Source: JAACFF01 sp963807975 (GTDB lineage Bacteria > Chloroflexota > Anaerolineae > Promineifilales > Promineifilaceae). Taken from it: a stretch of 64,000 bases of DNA. The translations under genes and the position numbers were made by a program. The notes below the pieces were generated by a model that ran no database searches, had not been told where the DNA came from, and was given only the letters and a program-made list of their open reading frames with translations. Positions 9,104 through 18,610 of this stretch are shown here, piece after piece. The DNA lies in the NCBI GenBank assembly GCA_963807975.1, contig CAWEDV010000007.1, forward strand, positions 155,368 to 219,367, in the 5' to 3' direction. How positions within the stretch are numbered: position 1 is the stretch's first letter; the number at the start of each line of letters is the position of its first letter.

Positions 9104-11227
9104 CTAATCTCCTGAAGGTGAAGGTGCCATGCGGACATAGGTACTCCCTTCAAGTCCATAATCATAAGGATCACCAACCACCTCGATCGGTGTATCGTAA
9201 TTAAATTCAGGAACCGGTGAAGTCGTTTGCCATTCGGGCGAACGAGAACGCCAGGGGTTCTTAGATGCTACCGCCTGCGTTCGCATACTTGAAATCAGGT
9301 TATAAACCATGACCAATACCGACCAGCCAATAACCAGGGCCGCGATCGTGACCAGAATCTGACCTGTCTCGATCCCCAACGCTGGGTCATAGTCAGCGAT
9401 GCGGCGCCGCATTCCCGACACACCAATGCTCATCTGGCCAAAACTCATCACCCAGAATCCGGGAACCATCAGCCAAAAATGGAATTTGCCCAGTCGTTCG
9501 TTATACATGCGCCCTGTCACTTTGGGATACCAATAGTAAATAGCCGCAAAGAATGGGAAAACAAACCCACCAAACATAGTCGCATGGAAATGACCAACAA
9601 CCCAATAACTATCATGCAGCTGCATATCAGTTGGCACTGTACCCAGGATTGGACCGGTAACCCCGCCTATCAAGAATACCGATATGGCTCCCAGCACAAA
9701 GAGCATGGGTGTCTCAAAGGATAATTTGCCACCCCATATCGTGGCCACCCAGCTAAAGAATTTCACACCCGTCGGCACCGCTACCAACATCGTGGCCATC
9801 ATAAATGGAATCCGCAGCGCATCATCCATGCCCGCCACAAACATATGGTGTGCCCAGACCAAGAATCCGACAAAAGCAATTGCCAGGCTGGACATCGCCA
9901 CCCACTTATAGCCAAACAGCGGTTTGCGTGCGAATACCGGCAGGAGTTCACTGATAACACCCAAACCTGGAAGCACAAAAAGATATACCACAGGATGCGA
10001 GTAAAACCAAAATAAATGCTGGTAAAGAATCGGATCGCCGCCATTGGCAGGATTGAAAAAGGTTAACCCATATGCTCTTTCGAGAACAGTCATCGTCAAC
10101 GCGATACCGACCGTCTGCGTCGCTGTGAACTGGATAAGCGCTGTGGCGATAGCTCCCCAAACGAATATCGGCATGCGAAAAAGAGACATGCCCTTCGCGC
10201 GCATGAAGGCCACAGTCACCAGCAAGTTGATCGCACCCGAAATCGATGAAAATCCGTTGATCCAAAAGCCCAGAAGGAAAAGCAGGACACCAACATGGGG
10301 CGTAACCAGGCTCAAGGTCGGGTAGCCGACCCATCCAGTATCCCAGCCCCCAAGGGCCATCCCGCCCAATATCAATGTGACCGAAGGAATCGCAACCCAG
10401 AAACTAAATGCATTTAAGCGGGGAAATGCCATATCGGAAGCGCCAATCATTAATGGCACCAGATAATTAACCATAGCCCCAACACCCAAGAGCATGCTGG
10501 CGATCATCACGATCCCATGTGCACTAAAGAGCGAGTTGTATTGGTCGAAGGTCAACCATTGCATTCCTGGTTGGGAAAGCTCAATCCTAAATATGACCGC
10601 AAAAAGTCCACCGATCAATAAGACCAAGATACTGGCTACACCATACTGAATCCCGATGACCTTATGGTTTACATCAACTGAGAAATAGCGGAACCACTCC
10701 GGTTTCCCTGGAGGTGGGCCATGATGTAGGGGAGTCTGATGACCACCCATCCACAATATCCAATCAGATAAAACGCCTGCACCCAACAAGAATCCCAGAA
10801 CCCCCACAATGGCCCCGAAGACGAGGCTGGGCTCATTAAGAAACGGTACCTGTTCCCCTTTAGCATAAAGAAATAGAGTAAACAATCCCATCCCCAGCAA
10901 AGTGAATACAAGCTGCCAAAACAATCCCCGTACCAGGGAAGTCGAAGAACCATAATAGAGGAACTTGCCCAGGCTGGTGCCCCGGAACATTCCTAGGCCG
11001 GCAAAAAAGCCAACCGCAGCATGGCCCAGTACGATCAACGCCAGAATGGCTGGTAATACCACATTTGTCACAATTGCGGGTGGTTCCAAGGCCAGGAGAT
11101 TGACAACGAACAACTCGTGGATTCCGTAAATGATTCCGGCAATAATGGCACCTATAAACGCGCCAAAGATGGCCGCCATCACGGCATCATAACCTTTTGA
11201 CCTCACGATTTTTAGTAAGAACTGCAT
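9104..11227 (-). CDS. ctaD: cytochrome c oxidase subunit I, A2-type, with N-terminal extension
   Basis: Catalytic heme-copper subunit that reduces O2 to water and pumps protons. Residues 1-175 form an extra N-terminal region with about four helices that ordinary subunit I lacks; the standard core begins at about residue 180 (FRYFSVDVNHKVIGIQY). Heme and copper ligands are all present: His237 (FSAHGIVM), His411 and the cross-linked Tyr415 (YSHPVVY), His460-His461 (WAHHMF), and His546/His548 (VVGHFHATM). K-channel Lys489 (PTGVKFFSW) is present. The D-channel Glu of HPEVY is replaced by Val413, and Tyr409-Ser410 precede the His, which is the A2-type YS motif. It is 707 residues, against about 550 for usual family members. 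Confidence 0.95.
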   Translation of the reverse strand: MQFLLKIVRSKGYDAVMAAIFGAFIGAIIAGIIYGIHELFVVNLLALEPPAIVTNVVLPAILALIVLGHAAVGFFAGLGMFRGTSLGKFLYYGSSTSLVRGLFWQLVFTLLGMGLFTLFLYAKGEQVPFLNEPSLVFGAIVGVLGFLLGAGVLSDWILWMGGHQTPLHHGPPPGKPEWFRYFSVDVNHKVIGIQYGVASILVLLIGGLFAVIFRIELSQPGMQWLTFDQYNSLFSAHGIVMIASMLLGVGAMVNYLVPLMIGASDMAFPRLNAFSFWVAIPSVTLILGGMALGGWDTGWVGYPTLSLVTPHVGVLLFLLGFWINGFSSISGAINLLVTVAFMRAKGMSLFRMPIFVWGAIATALIQFTATQTVGIALTMTVLERAYGLTFFNPANGGDPILYQHLFWFYSHPVVYLFVLPGLGVISELLPVFARKPLFGYKWVAMSSLAIAFVGFLVWAHHMFVAGMDDALRIPFMMATMLVAVPTGVKFFSWVATIWGGKLSFETPMLFVLGAISVFLIGGVTGPILGTVPTDMQLHDSYWVVGHFHATMFGGFVFPFFAAIYYWYPKVTGRMYNERLGKFHFWLMVPGFWVMSFGQMSIGVSGMRRRIADYDPALGIETGQILVTIAALVIGWSVLVMVYNLISSMRTQAVASKNPWRSRSPEWQTTSPVPEFNYDTPIEVVGDPYDYGLEGSTYVRMAPSPSGD

Positions 11228-11290
11228 ATAACCATTCCTCCAGGCTGTAACCAGTGCCTAAAAAGGTTTCTTGGGCTCGTTTCCTAGCGC

Positions 11291-12364
11291 CTATTCTTCC
11301 AACGTCTTCATGAATGCAATCAGATCGGCAATGATATCTATTTCCACACCTTCATTGGCCATGATCTCAGCTTGTCTTTCAGCAAATAGATCTTCATAGG
11401 TCTGAGGCATCAGGTTGGGTTGGTAACCCTCTACGATATTCTCGTTTGGCAGCAAGATAGATTCGCTGATGTAATCATCAAGGACTGTAACGCTGCTGCC
11501 ATCGTCGAGCATTTCCTCACGGCCGTATACCCTTAACCAGGTCGGGCCTGCACCAGTTGAACCATCGGTACTATGGCAACCAATACAGCCAAATCCCTCA
11601 ACGCCATGCCAGAATTCGCCCCTTTCTTCAGGAGTCATCTCTGCAAATTTAGGCGCTGCTGATTTCTCGGCAACCCAGGCATCAAATTCTGCCGCTGAAA
11701 CGACCCGCACTGAAGCGAGCATTCTCGAATGATCTAGGCCACAAATCTCAGCGCATCGGAGCGTAAATTCTCCCTCTTCTATAGGCGTGATCCTCAGTTG
11801 TGTTGTTCTCCCAGGCACGACATCCTGTTTGACCCGGAATTCAACGACCCAGAAATTATGCAGCACATCCTTGGATTCCATGTTAAGCAAAATGGGTTTA
11901 TTTACCGGTAGAACCAGCTCGGCCGATTTCAGATTATCCTGTTCCGGATATCCAAAACTCCATGACCATTGCTGTGCTGTTACATCAATTTCCATCTCTC
12001 CAGCTTCAGCCTTGGTGATATTAATCAGCATGATTGAGCCCCAAATCCCTAGAGCGATGACAATAATCAACGGGACAATCGTCCAGGTTATCTCCAATGC
12101 AGTATTTCCATGAATATGGGGACCATCTTCCTCATCTCCTGGTTGGCGCCTAAAAACGACCGCCGAATAGAGCATAAGCACCATAATCAACGAGAAAAAC
12201 AGCGATATTAGCCAGTAATGCGCATTTGACAGGATGTCAATTTCGAGCGCTTCCGCGCTGGCAGCAATTGGGGCAGAAAATAGCCAGCTTAACACCCAGC
12301 GCATGAACAGAGTGGCAATGATCACCAGCACAACCACAACTATAAAATGTTTCGCCTTTTTCAT
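11291..12364 (-). CDS. ctaC: cytochrome c oxidase subunit II fused to cytochrome c
   Basis: Electron-entry subunit of a caa3 oxidase. A hydrophobic segment lies at residues 7-30, then two membrane helices at about 47-70 and 93-115, a cupredoxin domain with the CuA ligands His169, Cys204, Cys208, His212 and Met215 (RCAEICGLDHSRM), and a C-terminal cytochrome c domain with heme site CIGCH (260-264) and probable axial Met319 (NLMPQ). It is the first gene of the oxidase operon. The 260-base region upstream to 12626 should hold the operon promoter, but I could not pick one with confidence. Confidence 0.95.
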   Translation of the reverse strand: MKKAKHFIVVVVLVIIATLFMRWVLSWLFSAPIAASAEALEIDILSNAHYWLISLFFSLIMVLMLYSAVVFRRQPGDEEDGPHIHGNTALEITWTIVPLIIVIALGIWGSIMLINITKAEAGEMEIDVTAQQWSWSFGYPEQDNLKSAELVLPVNKPILLNMESKDVLHNFWVVEFRVKQDVVPGRTTQLRITPIEEGEFTLRCAEICGLDHSRMLASVRVVSAAEFDAWVAEKSAAPKFAEMTPEERGEFWHGVEGFGCIGCHSTDGSTGAGPTWLRVYGREEMLDDGSSVTVLDDYISESILLPNENIVEGYQPNLMPQTYEDLFAERQAEIMANEGVEIDIIADLIAFMKTLEE

Positions 12365-12626
12365 ACTCTCTACCTACCCATTCGTTCCGCCAATTTCAAT
12401 TACTACTCTACGGAAACTCAACTATTCTAGCTCCCAATTCCACTGGCAAACTTCTTCTCAATCCAGATATTAATAAACCTTTCGCCGCTCGCCTTCTAAT
12501 GCACTTTGCCCGAGTCGCAAACCCGGGCAGGCAGCAATATCGCAATAGTTTTCTATGGGCGAAAATCTCTAACCCAAGAACACGTCAACTGATGACAAAA
12601 TTGGCACCTACCCTCTAGTGGGCAAG

Positions 12627-13376
12627 TTAAAGGGGGCTATTCAAGAAGACGACGAGGCCAATACCCAACCCAACGACCAAGACGCCAATCAGAATTATTG
12701 CAATCGTATCCCAAGGGATGCCGTCACCATCTGTCACATCGATGGCAGCCAAGCTCTTGGGATTCATACGCAACAACAATATGAACAGTGTCACCAGGGC
12801 GAATGCGCCAGCAATCACACTGGCGATATTGACAATCTGATCCTGTTGCGCTATTTGGCCAGTGGGGAACAAGGTCGCTGCAACCAACATTCCCAAAAAC
12901 ACAGCAAACATCAAGATAGCTAAAGACGTGGCCACCACAGCCCAGCGCAAATAATCATTTTGCTGCGCATCAGCAGCAGCTCGATCTTCTCGTTTATGAG
13001 CAAGAGTTTCCTTCTCCCGCTGCTGCAAATTGGCATTCCCTTCCTGATATTTCTCACTATTGGAAACTTTAGTCACCTGTTTAGAAAGTGGAGTAACCAG
13101 GATAGAAAAAATCACACCCACCACGATCACCGCTCCCACAACCAAGACGCCGATAATGGCGAAGGCGGCTATGCTAGGCAGGGTGATAACCTGCCCTCCT
13201 TCCAAGCCAGGCAAAGGTGGTATGACGATGGTAACTGTTTGTGGTTCAAGTGTAGGACCCGTAGACGCCCCCCCGCTCAAGCTCGAGATGAGCGGCCAGA
13301 TGGCTGCCACAAAGCCGCTAAACAACAAGATGGCGATTACTATGGCCCAGGTTTTCCAAGATTCGCTTCTGCTCAA
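12627..13376 (-). CDS. hypothetical membrane protein with four helices
   Basis: Not recognised. The protein (about 249 residues) has hydrophobic helices at about 8-28, 70-98, 145-170 and 180-200, with a further one at the C-terminus. A Gly/Ser/Pro-rich external loop follows the first helix, and a charged, helical cytoplasmic stretch (KVSNSEKYQEGNANLQQREKE) lies between the second and third. The frame is open to a GTG at 13433, but a TTG at 13376 lies eight bases after GGAG and begins just before the first helix, so TTG is the probable start. It stands between the oxidase operon and an ECF sigma gene, transcribed with neither obviously. Confidence 0.65.
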   Translation of the reverse strand: MSRSESWKTWAIVIAILLFSGFVAAIWPLISSLSGGASTGPTLEPQTVTIVIPPLPGLEGGQVITLPSIAAFAIIGVLVVGAVIVVGVIFSILVTPLSKQVTKVSNSEKYQEGNANLQQREKETLAHKREDRAAADAQQNDYLRWAVVATSLAILMFAVFLGMLVAATLFPTGQIAQQDQIVNIASVIAGAFALVTLFILLLRMNPKSLAAIDVTDGDGIPWDTIAIILIGVLVVGLGIGLVVFLNSPL

Positions 13377-13527
13377 GATACTTTCTCCGCTTCCATATAA
13401 GATGATTGAGCTGAATCGTGCATATTTTAACACAATGTCTCGATGCTACAAGCGAAGCCAGCCCACTTGGTTCAACCCAGTTACAGAGGAAAACGGGGTT
13501 AAATTAAATTAACATCCCATCCTATTC

Positions 13528-14139
13528 CTACCGCTGAAACCTGCGTGAGAAAAAGGAACGTTTCTTTGTTGGCTTGTCATTGTCTGGGCCCAACATATGT
13601 TCTCTCAATGAGAGAAGGGTACGATGATAAAGCGACTTAATGGCTCCTTCGCTGCGTCCCATAATCGCTCCAATCTCCGCATTTGACATCTGCTCAACAA
13701 ATTTTAGAATAAGAAGTTCCTGGCGGTCAGCAGGCAGGTGCCCTATCGCTTCCAGCAAAGCCTCTTTATCCTGCATAAGTTGGGTCGCAAACTCGGGACC
13801 ATGATCTGTAACAACCCACTGCGAAACATCATCGATCGATACAAACTTGCGTCTGCTTCGGTCCCGGTGCCAATTTGCTACCAGATTGTGCGCAATACGA
13901 TACAGCCAGGCAGAAAATGGCACGCCTTGATCTTTATAGTTGCCAATATGTTTTATCGCACGTTCGAAAATCCGAGCCGTCAGATCCTCTGCATCGGCTG
14001 CATTACCGGTCCGATAGTAGACATAGTTATAGATTCGATCAACATATCGTTCGTACAATACGCCAAACGCATCCGGATCCGTCTTGGCCCGTTGAATCAG
14101 AATCAACTCTTCTTTCGAATCAATCTTGGTCTTGCTCAT
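13528..14139 (-). CDS. ECF-type RNA polymerase sigma factor
   Basis: A 203-residue sigma-70 family protein. Region 2 (LIQRAKTDPDAFGVLYERYVDRIYNYVYYRTGNAADAEDLTARIFERA, then FSAWLYRIAHNLVANWHRD) and region 4 (LPADRQELLILKFVEQMSNAEIGAIMGRSEGAIKSLYHRTLLSLRE) are clear. The ATG at 14139 has GAGGA five bases upstream and is preferred over one six codons earlier. A basic tail (KKRSFFSRRF) follows region 4. No anti-sigma gene is adjacent; the upstream gene is divergent. Signal and regulon unknown. Confidence 0.9.
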   Translation of the reverse strand: MSKTKIDSKEELILIQRAKTDPDAFGVLYERYVDRIYNYVYYRTGNAADAEDLTARIFERAIKHIGNYKDQGVPFSAWLYRIAHNLVANWHRDRSRRKFVSIDDVSQWVVTDHGPEFATQLMQDKEALLEAIGHLPADRQELLILKFVEQMSNAEIGAIMGRSEGAIKSLYHRTLLSLREHMLGPDNDKPTKKRSFFSRRFQR

Positions 14140-14284
14140 GCAGTTCCTCTGGTGCACACGACTAGTATGCGCACACTGAGAGCAAAGGTTGCTGAAAGGC
14201 AGTATATCAGAACCCGCATGAAGATGGTAAAGAGAGATTCTTAAACGTCACCCTAAATTAGGCGGTTAGGCTTGACCCACTCCA

Positions 14285-15436
14285 ATGCGCACGATATTCT
14301 CAGCAATTATGGCAAAGCCTGTTAGTGAGGCGAATACCTCCAATCGGAAATCAAAAAGAGTTGTCTTGTTAGTTGGCTTGGCAATATTACTAGGTGTTGT
14401 CTTGGTGATCGCCTCCACAAAGGAGCCAACGCAGATCAAGGAAAACACCATAGGCGAAAACACTATGCCTAATCAACCCCTCGCCAGCTCTTCTGAGCCC
14501 GCTTTGGAGACGGTATCTACTGCTCCAACTCAGGTTGCGACAGCGATACCAACGCTTCTCCCCACGTTTACCCCAATTCCAACCTCCACGCCCACAGAAG
14601 AACCTGCCATACCAATCCCGTCACCAGTGCCAGAAAACACTAAGATCCCGGCACCAACTGTCAAAGAAGTAGATCCAGCTAAGCCCGCCCCCCTACCTAC
14701 CCCAGTCGGGGTGTACAGTTGGACCTTGAAAGTCCCCGTTCTTATGTATCATTACATAAGTGATCCTCCTGAAGATGCTGACAAGTACCGCACAGATCTT
14801 TCGGTATCACCCGACGATTTCCAGGATCAGATGGCCTATTTAGCAGAAAATGGTTTTGAGGCAGTTGATTTTTATGATCTGTCGCTGGCCATCACGGGCA
14901 AAAGAGACCTTCCGGAGAAACCCGTTATCATAACCATGGATGACGGCTATCGAGATAACTACGAAAATGCCTTCCCGATCTTGCAAGAACATGGGTATTC
15001 AGCCACGTTCTTTATCGTCACCCAACACATCGATGATGGCAACGAGACCTATCTAAGCTGGGACATGGTCGAAGAGATGGCCGATGCCGGAATGCGTATC
15101 GAACCCCATTCCAAAACACATGCGGATCTGAGCATTCATGAAAGAGATTACATTATTTATGAAGTTTTGGGTTCACAAGAAACCATCGCCGCCCACACAG
15201 GCCACACACCGCGCTTCTTTTGCTACCCAGGGGGCAGTTACAATGATACGACCATAGAAGTCTTATCGGAACTCAATTTCTGGGGGGCGGTTACCACGGC
15301 TGGCGGGAAGTGGCTTGGATACAATGAACGGTATGAATGGCCACGTATTAGGATGCGTAATACAACTGCATTGGCAGAATTTGCCAGTTTTGTCGATCCT
15401 GGAGATACTGTTTCTGGTAGAACTGTAGACAGTTGA
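14285..15436 (+). CDS. membrane-anchored polysaccharide deacetylase
   Basis: A 383-residue secreted or anchored enzyme: one N-terminal helix (about residues 26-43), a Pro/Thr-rich spacer at 60-145, and a NodB-type carbohydrate esterase 4 domain from about 152. Motifs seen: VPVLMYHYISDP, the metal/catalytic TMDDGYRDNY, HSKTH (the second and third metal ligands) and FCYPGGSYND. These enzymes remove N-acetyl groups from cell-surface polysaccharide; the exact substrate cannot be told. A later ATG at 14309 is also possible. The next gene follows after about 30 bases. Confidence 0.88.
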   Translation: MRTIFSAIMAKPVSEANTSNRKSKRVVLLVGLAILLGVVLVIASTKEPTQIKENTIGENTMPNQPLASSSEPALETVSTAPTQVATAIPTLLPTFTPIPTSTPTEEPAIPIPSPVPENTKIPAPTVKEVDPAKPAPLPTPVGVYSWTLKVPVLMYHYISDPPEDADKYRTDLSVSPDDFQDQMAYLAENGFEAVDFYDLSLAITGKRDLPEKPVIITMDDGYRDNYENAFPILQEHGYSATFFIVTQHIDDGNETYLSWDMVEEMADAGMRIEPHSKTHADLSIHERDYIIYEVLGSQETIAAHTGHTPRFFCYPGGSYNDTTIEVLSELNFWGAVTTAGGKWLGYNERYEWPRIRMRNTTALAEFASFVDPGDTVSGRTVDS

Positions 15437-15467
15437 TCCTTCATCTGTCATGGAGAGGACAGAGCTT

Positions 15468-16331
15468 ATGCAGCATACTGAGAATAATTTTATTTGTAAT
15501 GACAGCCTCCAACTCTACTATCAATGCTGGAAGCCTAAAGAACCTGCGCGGGCTGCGTTAATCATCGTCCATGGATTTAGCGATCATAGCGGTCGCTATC
15601 AGAATATAGTTGATGATTTAGTCCCCCGAGGGATAGTGGTCTACAGCTTTGACCAACGCGGCCACGGCCGTTCTCCAGGCCAAAGCGGTCATGTTGACAG
15701 TTTTGCTGAATATCGTGACGATCTACTCACATTCACGCAAACTGTCGCCACTTTGCAACCTGATATCCCTTGTTTCCTGCTGGGGCACAGCATGGGCGGG
15801 CTAATTGTGCTGGATTTTGGGCTGTATTATCCTCAAGAGGTAGACGGCATCATTGCTTCTTCTCCACATCTCAGCGATCCGCCAGTATCGCCCATCCTAA
15901 CCACCCTAAGCCGTGTCTTATCTGGTATATGGCCTACTCTGAGCATCAGCGCCGGTCTGGACGACCATGGACTTTCCCGTGATCCACAAGTTGTCCGAGC
16001 TTACCAAAACGATCCCCTGGTTCATGGCAAAGCAACACCGCGACTATCAACCGAACTCACTAAAACAGTAGCAGAAACCAATGCCAATGCAGCCAGCTTT
16101 CAACTCCCGCTTTTGATTTTTCACGGGACAGCTGATCGCTTGACTGATCCTGAGGCCAGCCGTCATTTTTATGAAAACGTCACGTCGCCTAACAAGACCT
16201 TTATCGCCTATGAGGGAGGGTATCATGAAGGTCATAATGATATCCATCGCGAGCGAGTCATCATCGACCTCGCCCACTGGCTAGAAGAACAGGTACAAAT
16301 TATCGCCCAGCAGCCTGAAAGGGGAGAGTAA
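15468..16331 (+). CDS. alpha/beta hydrolase, monoacylglycerol lipase type
   Basis: Cytoplasmic alpha/beta-hydrolase of about 287 residues. The nucleophile elbow is GHSMGG, the oxyanion segment HGFSDHSGRY, the second motif DQRGHGRSPG, the acid in GTADRLTDPE and the catalytic His in EGGYHEGHND. This pattern matches monoglyceride lipases and lysophospholipases (serine aminopeptidase S33/Hydrolase_4). The ATG at 15468 follows GAGAGG by about nine bases; an earlier ATG at 15450 lacks any ribosome site. It ends four bases before folB, so the two may be co-transcribed although functionally unrelated. Confidence 0.88.
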   Translation: MQHTENNFICNDSLQLYYQCWKPKEPARAALIIVHGFSDHSGRYQNIVDDLVPRGIVVYSFDQRGHGRSPGQSGHVDSFAEYRDDLLTFTQTVATLQPDIPCFLLGHSMGGLIVLDFGLYYPQEVDGIIASSPHLSDPPVSPILTTLSRVLSGIWPTLSISAGLDDHGLSRDPQVVRAYQNDPLVHGKATPRLSTELTKTVAETNANAASFQLPLLIFHGTADRLTDPEASRHFYENVTSPNKTFIAYEGGYHEGHNDIHRERVIIDLAHWLEEQVQIIAQQPERGE

Positions 16332-16335
16332 GTCA

Positions 16336-16701
16336 ATGGACAAAATTATTATCAAAGATCTATTGGTTCGATCCATCATCGGCATCAACCCCGAGGAACG
16401 TATTAAAAAACAGGATATCCTGATTAATATGATTCTCTTCGCCGATATTCGCCGCGCCTCAAAATCCGATGATATTGCTGATGCCGTCAACTACAAAGCA
16501 ATCACCAAGCGTGTTATTGACCATGTCGAAAATTCATCTGATTTTCTTGTTGAGAAGCTCGTCAGCGACATTGCCCAGATCGTGCTCATCGAATTTAATG
16601 TCACCAGGGTTCGCGTTCGAGTTGAAAAACCAGGTGCGCTCCGTTTCGCTCAATCTGTGGGAATAGAAATCGAGCGAACGCAAAAGGACTTTATGCCTTA
16701 G
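16336..16701 (+). CDS. folB: dihydroneopterin aldolase
   Basis: A 121-residue FolB-type aldolase that converts 7,8-dihydroneopterin to 6-hydroxymethyl-dihydropterin and glycolaldehyde in folate synthesis. Family features seen: DLLVRSIIGINPEERIKKQDILINM, DDIADAVNYKAITKRV, FLVEKLVSDIAQ and the end VRVRVEKPGALRFAQSVGIEIER. It is followed directly by folK, the next enzyme of the pathway. Confidence 0.93.
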   Translation: MDKIIIKDLLVRSIIGINPEERIKKQDILINMILFADIRRASKSDDIADAVNYKAITKRVIDHVENSSDFLVEKLVSDIAQIVLIEFNVTRVRVRVEKPGALRFAQSVGIEIERTQKDFMP

Positions 16702-16732
16702 CAGATTGTTGCTAATTCATAATGTAACTTAT

Positions 16733-17260
16733 ATGAATCATGTCTTTTTGCTTCTAGGATCAAATATTGACAAGGAAATCAATATTCCTGCAGCCGTTAC
16801 CATGCTGCGCCACTTGTGCCAGGTCAAAGAACTCTCGTCCGTTTATGAGACAGTCCCCATGGGCTTGAAAGAACAGCCAAATTTCTTCAATTTGGCCGCA
16901 TTGATCGAAACGGACCTAGATCCATGCCAGATTAAGAAACAAATTATCCAGCCCATTGAGATTGACCTTCAGCGAGAACGCCAGGCGGATAAAAATGCTC
17001 CGCGAACGATTGACCTGGACATCGTACTCTACAATGATGAAATCTTTGATTACATCCCTAACAACGGCCATGTTCATCATTTGCCGGATCCCGATATCCT
17101 CCGTTTTGCTCATGTCGCCGTGCCCATTGCCGAACTGGCCCCGAACCAAATTCACCCTGAAACAGGGCAGCCTCTATCGGCAATTGCTGTGCAGCTTATG
17201 GCCGATGCCAGTGAGCAGAATATCGTTTTACTTTGGATGCGAGATGATTTTGAATTGTAA
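16733..17260 (+). CDS. folK: hydroxymethyl-dihydropterin pyrophosphokinase
   Basis: A 175-residue HPPK that transfers pyrophosphate from ATP to 6-hydroxymethyl-dihydropterin. It begins MNHVFLLLGSNIDKEINI and contains the ATP/pterin-binding block RERQADKNAPRTIDLDIVLYND and the LPDPDILRFAHVAVPIAELAP stretch. The frame is open from a TTG at 16706, but homology starts at the ATG at 16733, where no strong ribosome site is visible, consistent with coupling to folB 31 bases upstream. Confidence 0.92.
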   Translation: MNHVFLLLGSNIDKEINIPAAVTMLRHLCQVKELSSVYETVPMGLKEQPNFFNLAALIETDLDPCQIKKQIIQPIEIDLQRERQADKNAPRTIDLDIVLYNDEIFDYIPNNGHVHHLPDPDILRFAHVAVPIAELAPNQIHPETGQPLSAIAVQLMADASEQNIVLLWMRDDFEL

Positions 17261-17281
17261 GATCACCAAGCAACGAAGTAA

Positions 17282-18055
17282 CTAAATATCCCGCAGCGTT
17301 AGGCTAACCGGGCAGTGGTCCGAGCCAGGAACATCGGCATGAATGGCAGCGCCTACGATATTTGGCTGGAGATCTTCACTGACAAAGAAATAATCCAATC
17401 GCCAGCCCACATTCCTTCCCCGCGCACCGCCAATATAACTCCACCAAGAATAAGCCCCAGTTTGTTCCGGGTACAGTGCCCGGTAAGTATCCACATAGCC
17501 TTGAGACACGATTGTATCTATCCAGGCTCGCTCCTCAGGTAAAAAGCCTGTGGTGTTCTTATTTTGGCGCGGACGAGCCAAATCGATATCTTGATGGGAC
17601 GTATTCACGTCACCACAAAATATGACGCGCCGCCCTGAAGCTCGCAGGTCAATGCAAAAATCTAGGAAGTCTGCCTTATATGCCATTTTAAAAGGCACGC
17701 GGCTGTGATCACGGCTGCCATTGGGGAAATAAGCCGTTATGAGCACATAATCCTCATAATCGGCCACTATTGTTCGCCCTTCCCTATCATATTCGGAAAT
17801 CCCCAAACCGATCTGGACTGATTGCGGTTCCTTTTTGCTATACAAGGCCACGCCGCTGTATCCTTTTTTCTCTGCCGAAGCCCAATAGGTATAGTAACCG
17901 GTTGGCTGTCGCAGCTCGTCAACTAATTGATCCGGATGGCATTTGGTCTCCTGGATACCCAAGACATCAGGCTGCGTCTCATACAACCATTCTAAGAAAC
18001 CTTTACGATGAGCGGCTCTTAGACCATTTACATTCCAACTAACTAGTGTCGTCAT
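17282..18055 (-). CDS. xthA: exodeoxyribonuclease III / AP endonuclease
   Basis: A 257-residue ExoIII-family enzyme that cuts DNA at abasic sites and trims 3' ends in base-excision repair. Motifs in order: LVSWNVNGLRA, LGIQETK (metal Glu), GYSGVALYSK, FCGDVNTSH, GWRLDYFFVS and the catalytic SDHCPVSL near the end. It lies between convergent folK and the Nudix gene, 18 bases downstream of the latter on the same strand. Confidence 0.93.
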   Translation of the reverse strand: MTTLVSWNVNGLRAAHRKGFLEWLYETQPDVLGIQETKCHPDQLVDELRQPTGYYTYWASAEKKGYSGVALYSKKEPQSVQIGLGISEYDREGRTIVADYEDYVLITAYFPNGSRDHSRVPFKMAYKADFLDFCIDLRASGRRVIFCGDVNTSHQDIDLARPRQNKNTTGFLPEERAWIDTIVSQGYVDTYRALYPEQTGAYSWWSYIGGARGRNVGWRLDYFFVSEDLQPNIVGAAIHADVPGSDHCPVSLTLRDI

Positions 18056-18073
18056 AAGAAATTTGGGACCCTT

Positions 18074-18604
18074 TTAGATGTTAAGATTATCAATTGCGAT
18101 CTGTGTGCTTGAAAAAGCTAGTTCAGGCAAATCATCCCTTTTGAAGAAACCCACCGCATCCGCATCATCTCCAGCTTGCGCCTCACCACCAATCAACTCC
18201 GCATGGTATAAGATGAAGACTGATGCGCCTGTTTGTGGTGGGGGATTATAGTAAACATCCACCAGTTCTTTCACGGCAACCTCCAGACCCGTTTCCTCTC
18301 GTGCTTCACGTGCCGCGGTCACTTTCGGGTCTTCGCCTCTATCAAGATAGCCGGCAGGAATGCTCCATTTCCCCCGTTCCGGATCGACTGCCCGTCGCAC
18401 CAGCAACACTTCACCTTCCTTAACGACCAAGACGCCCACACCAACCTTTGGATCAGTAAAATGTACGTAATTGCATTTTGGACAGGAGCGGCGCGGCTTG
18501 TCAAAACGCATCCTGGTCTGCAGCGGGGCTCCACAAAGTGGGCAGAAAGCGATCTCTACTGGAGCGCTGTTGAGGAGAGACGGATTATCCGGCATAAGCG
18601 GCAT
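18074..18604 (-). CDS. Nudix hydrolase with N-terminal zinc ribbon
   Basis: A 176-residue protein. Residues 21-44 form a zinc ribbon (CPLCG and CPKCN, four Cys), then comes a Nudix domain whose box runs from Gly (AGYLDRGE) through the REAREETGL helix. It hydrolyses a nucleoside diphosphate linked to another group; the zinc ribbon resembles NudC-type NADH or RNA-cap pyrophosphatases, but the SQPWPFP signature of NudC is absent, so the substrate is open. It starts six bases after the anti-sigma gene ends. Confidence 0.85.
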   Translation of the reverse strand: MPLMPDNPSLLNSAPVEIAFCPLCGAPLQTRMRFDKPRRSCPKCNYVHFTDPKVGVGVLVVKEGEVLLVRRAVDPERGKWSIPAGYLDRGEDPKVTAAREAREETGLEVAVKELVDVYYNPPPQTGASVFILYHAELIGGEAQAGDDADAVGFFKRDDLPELAFSSTQIAIDNLNI

Positions 18605-18610
18605 TATCCA

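Noticed and set aside
12618..12923. Plus-strand open frame opposite the hypothetical membrane protein
   Set aside because: It is rich in Gln/His/Asn as expected for the antisense of a membrane protein and lacks a ribosome site; the minus-strand frame has clear membrane helices.
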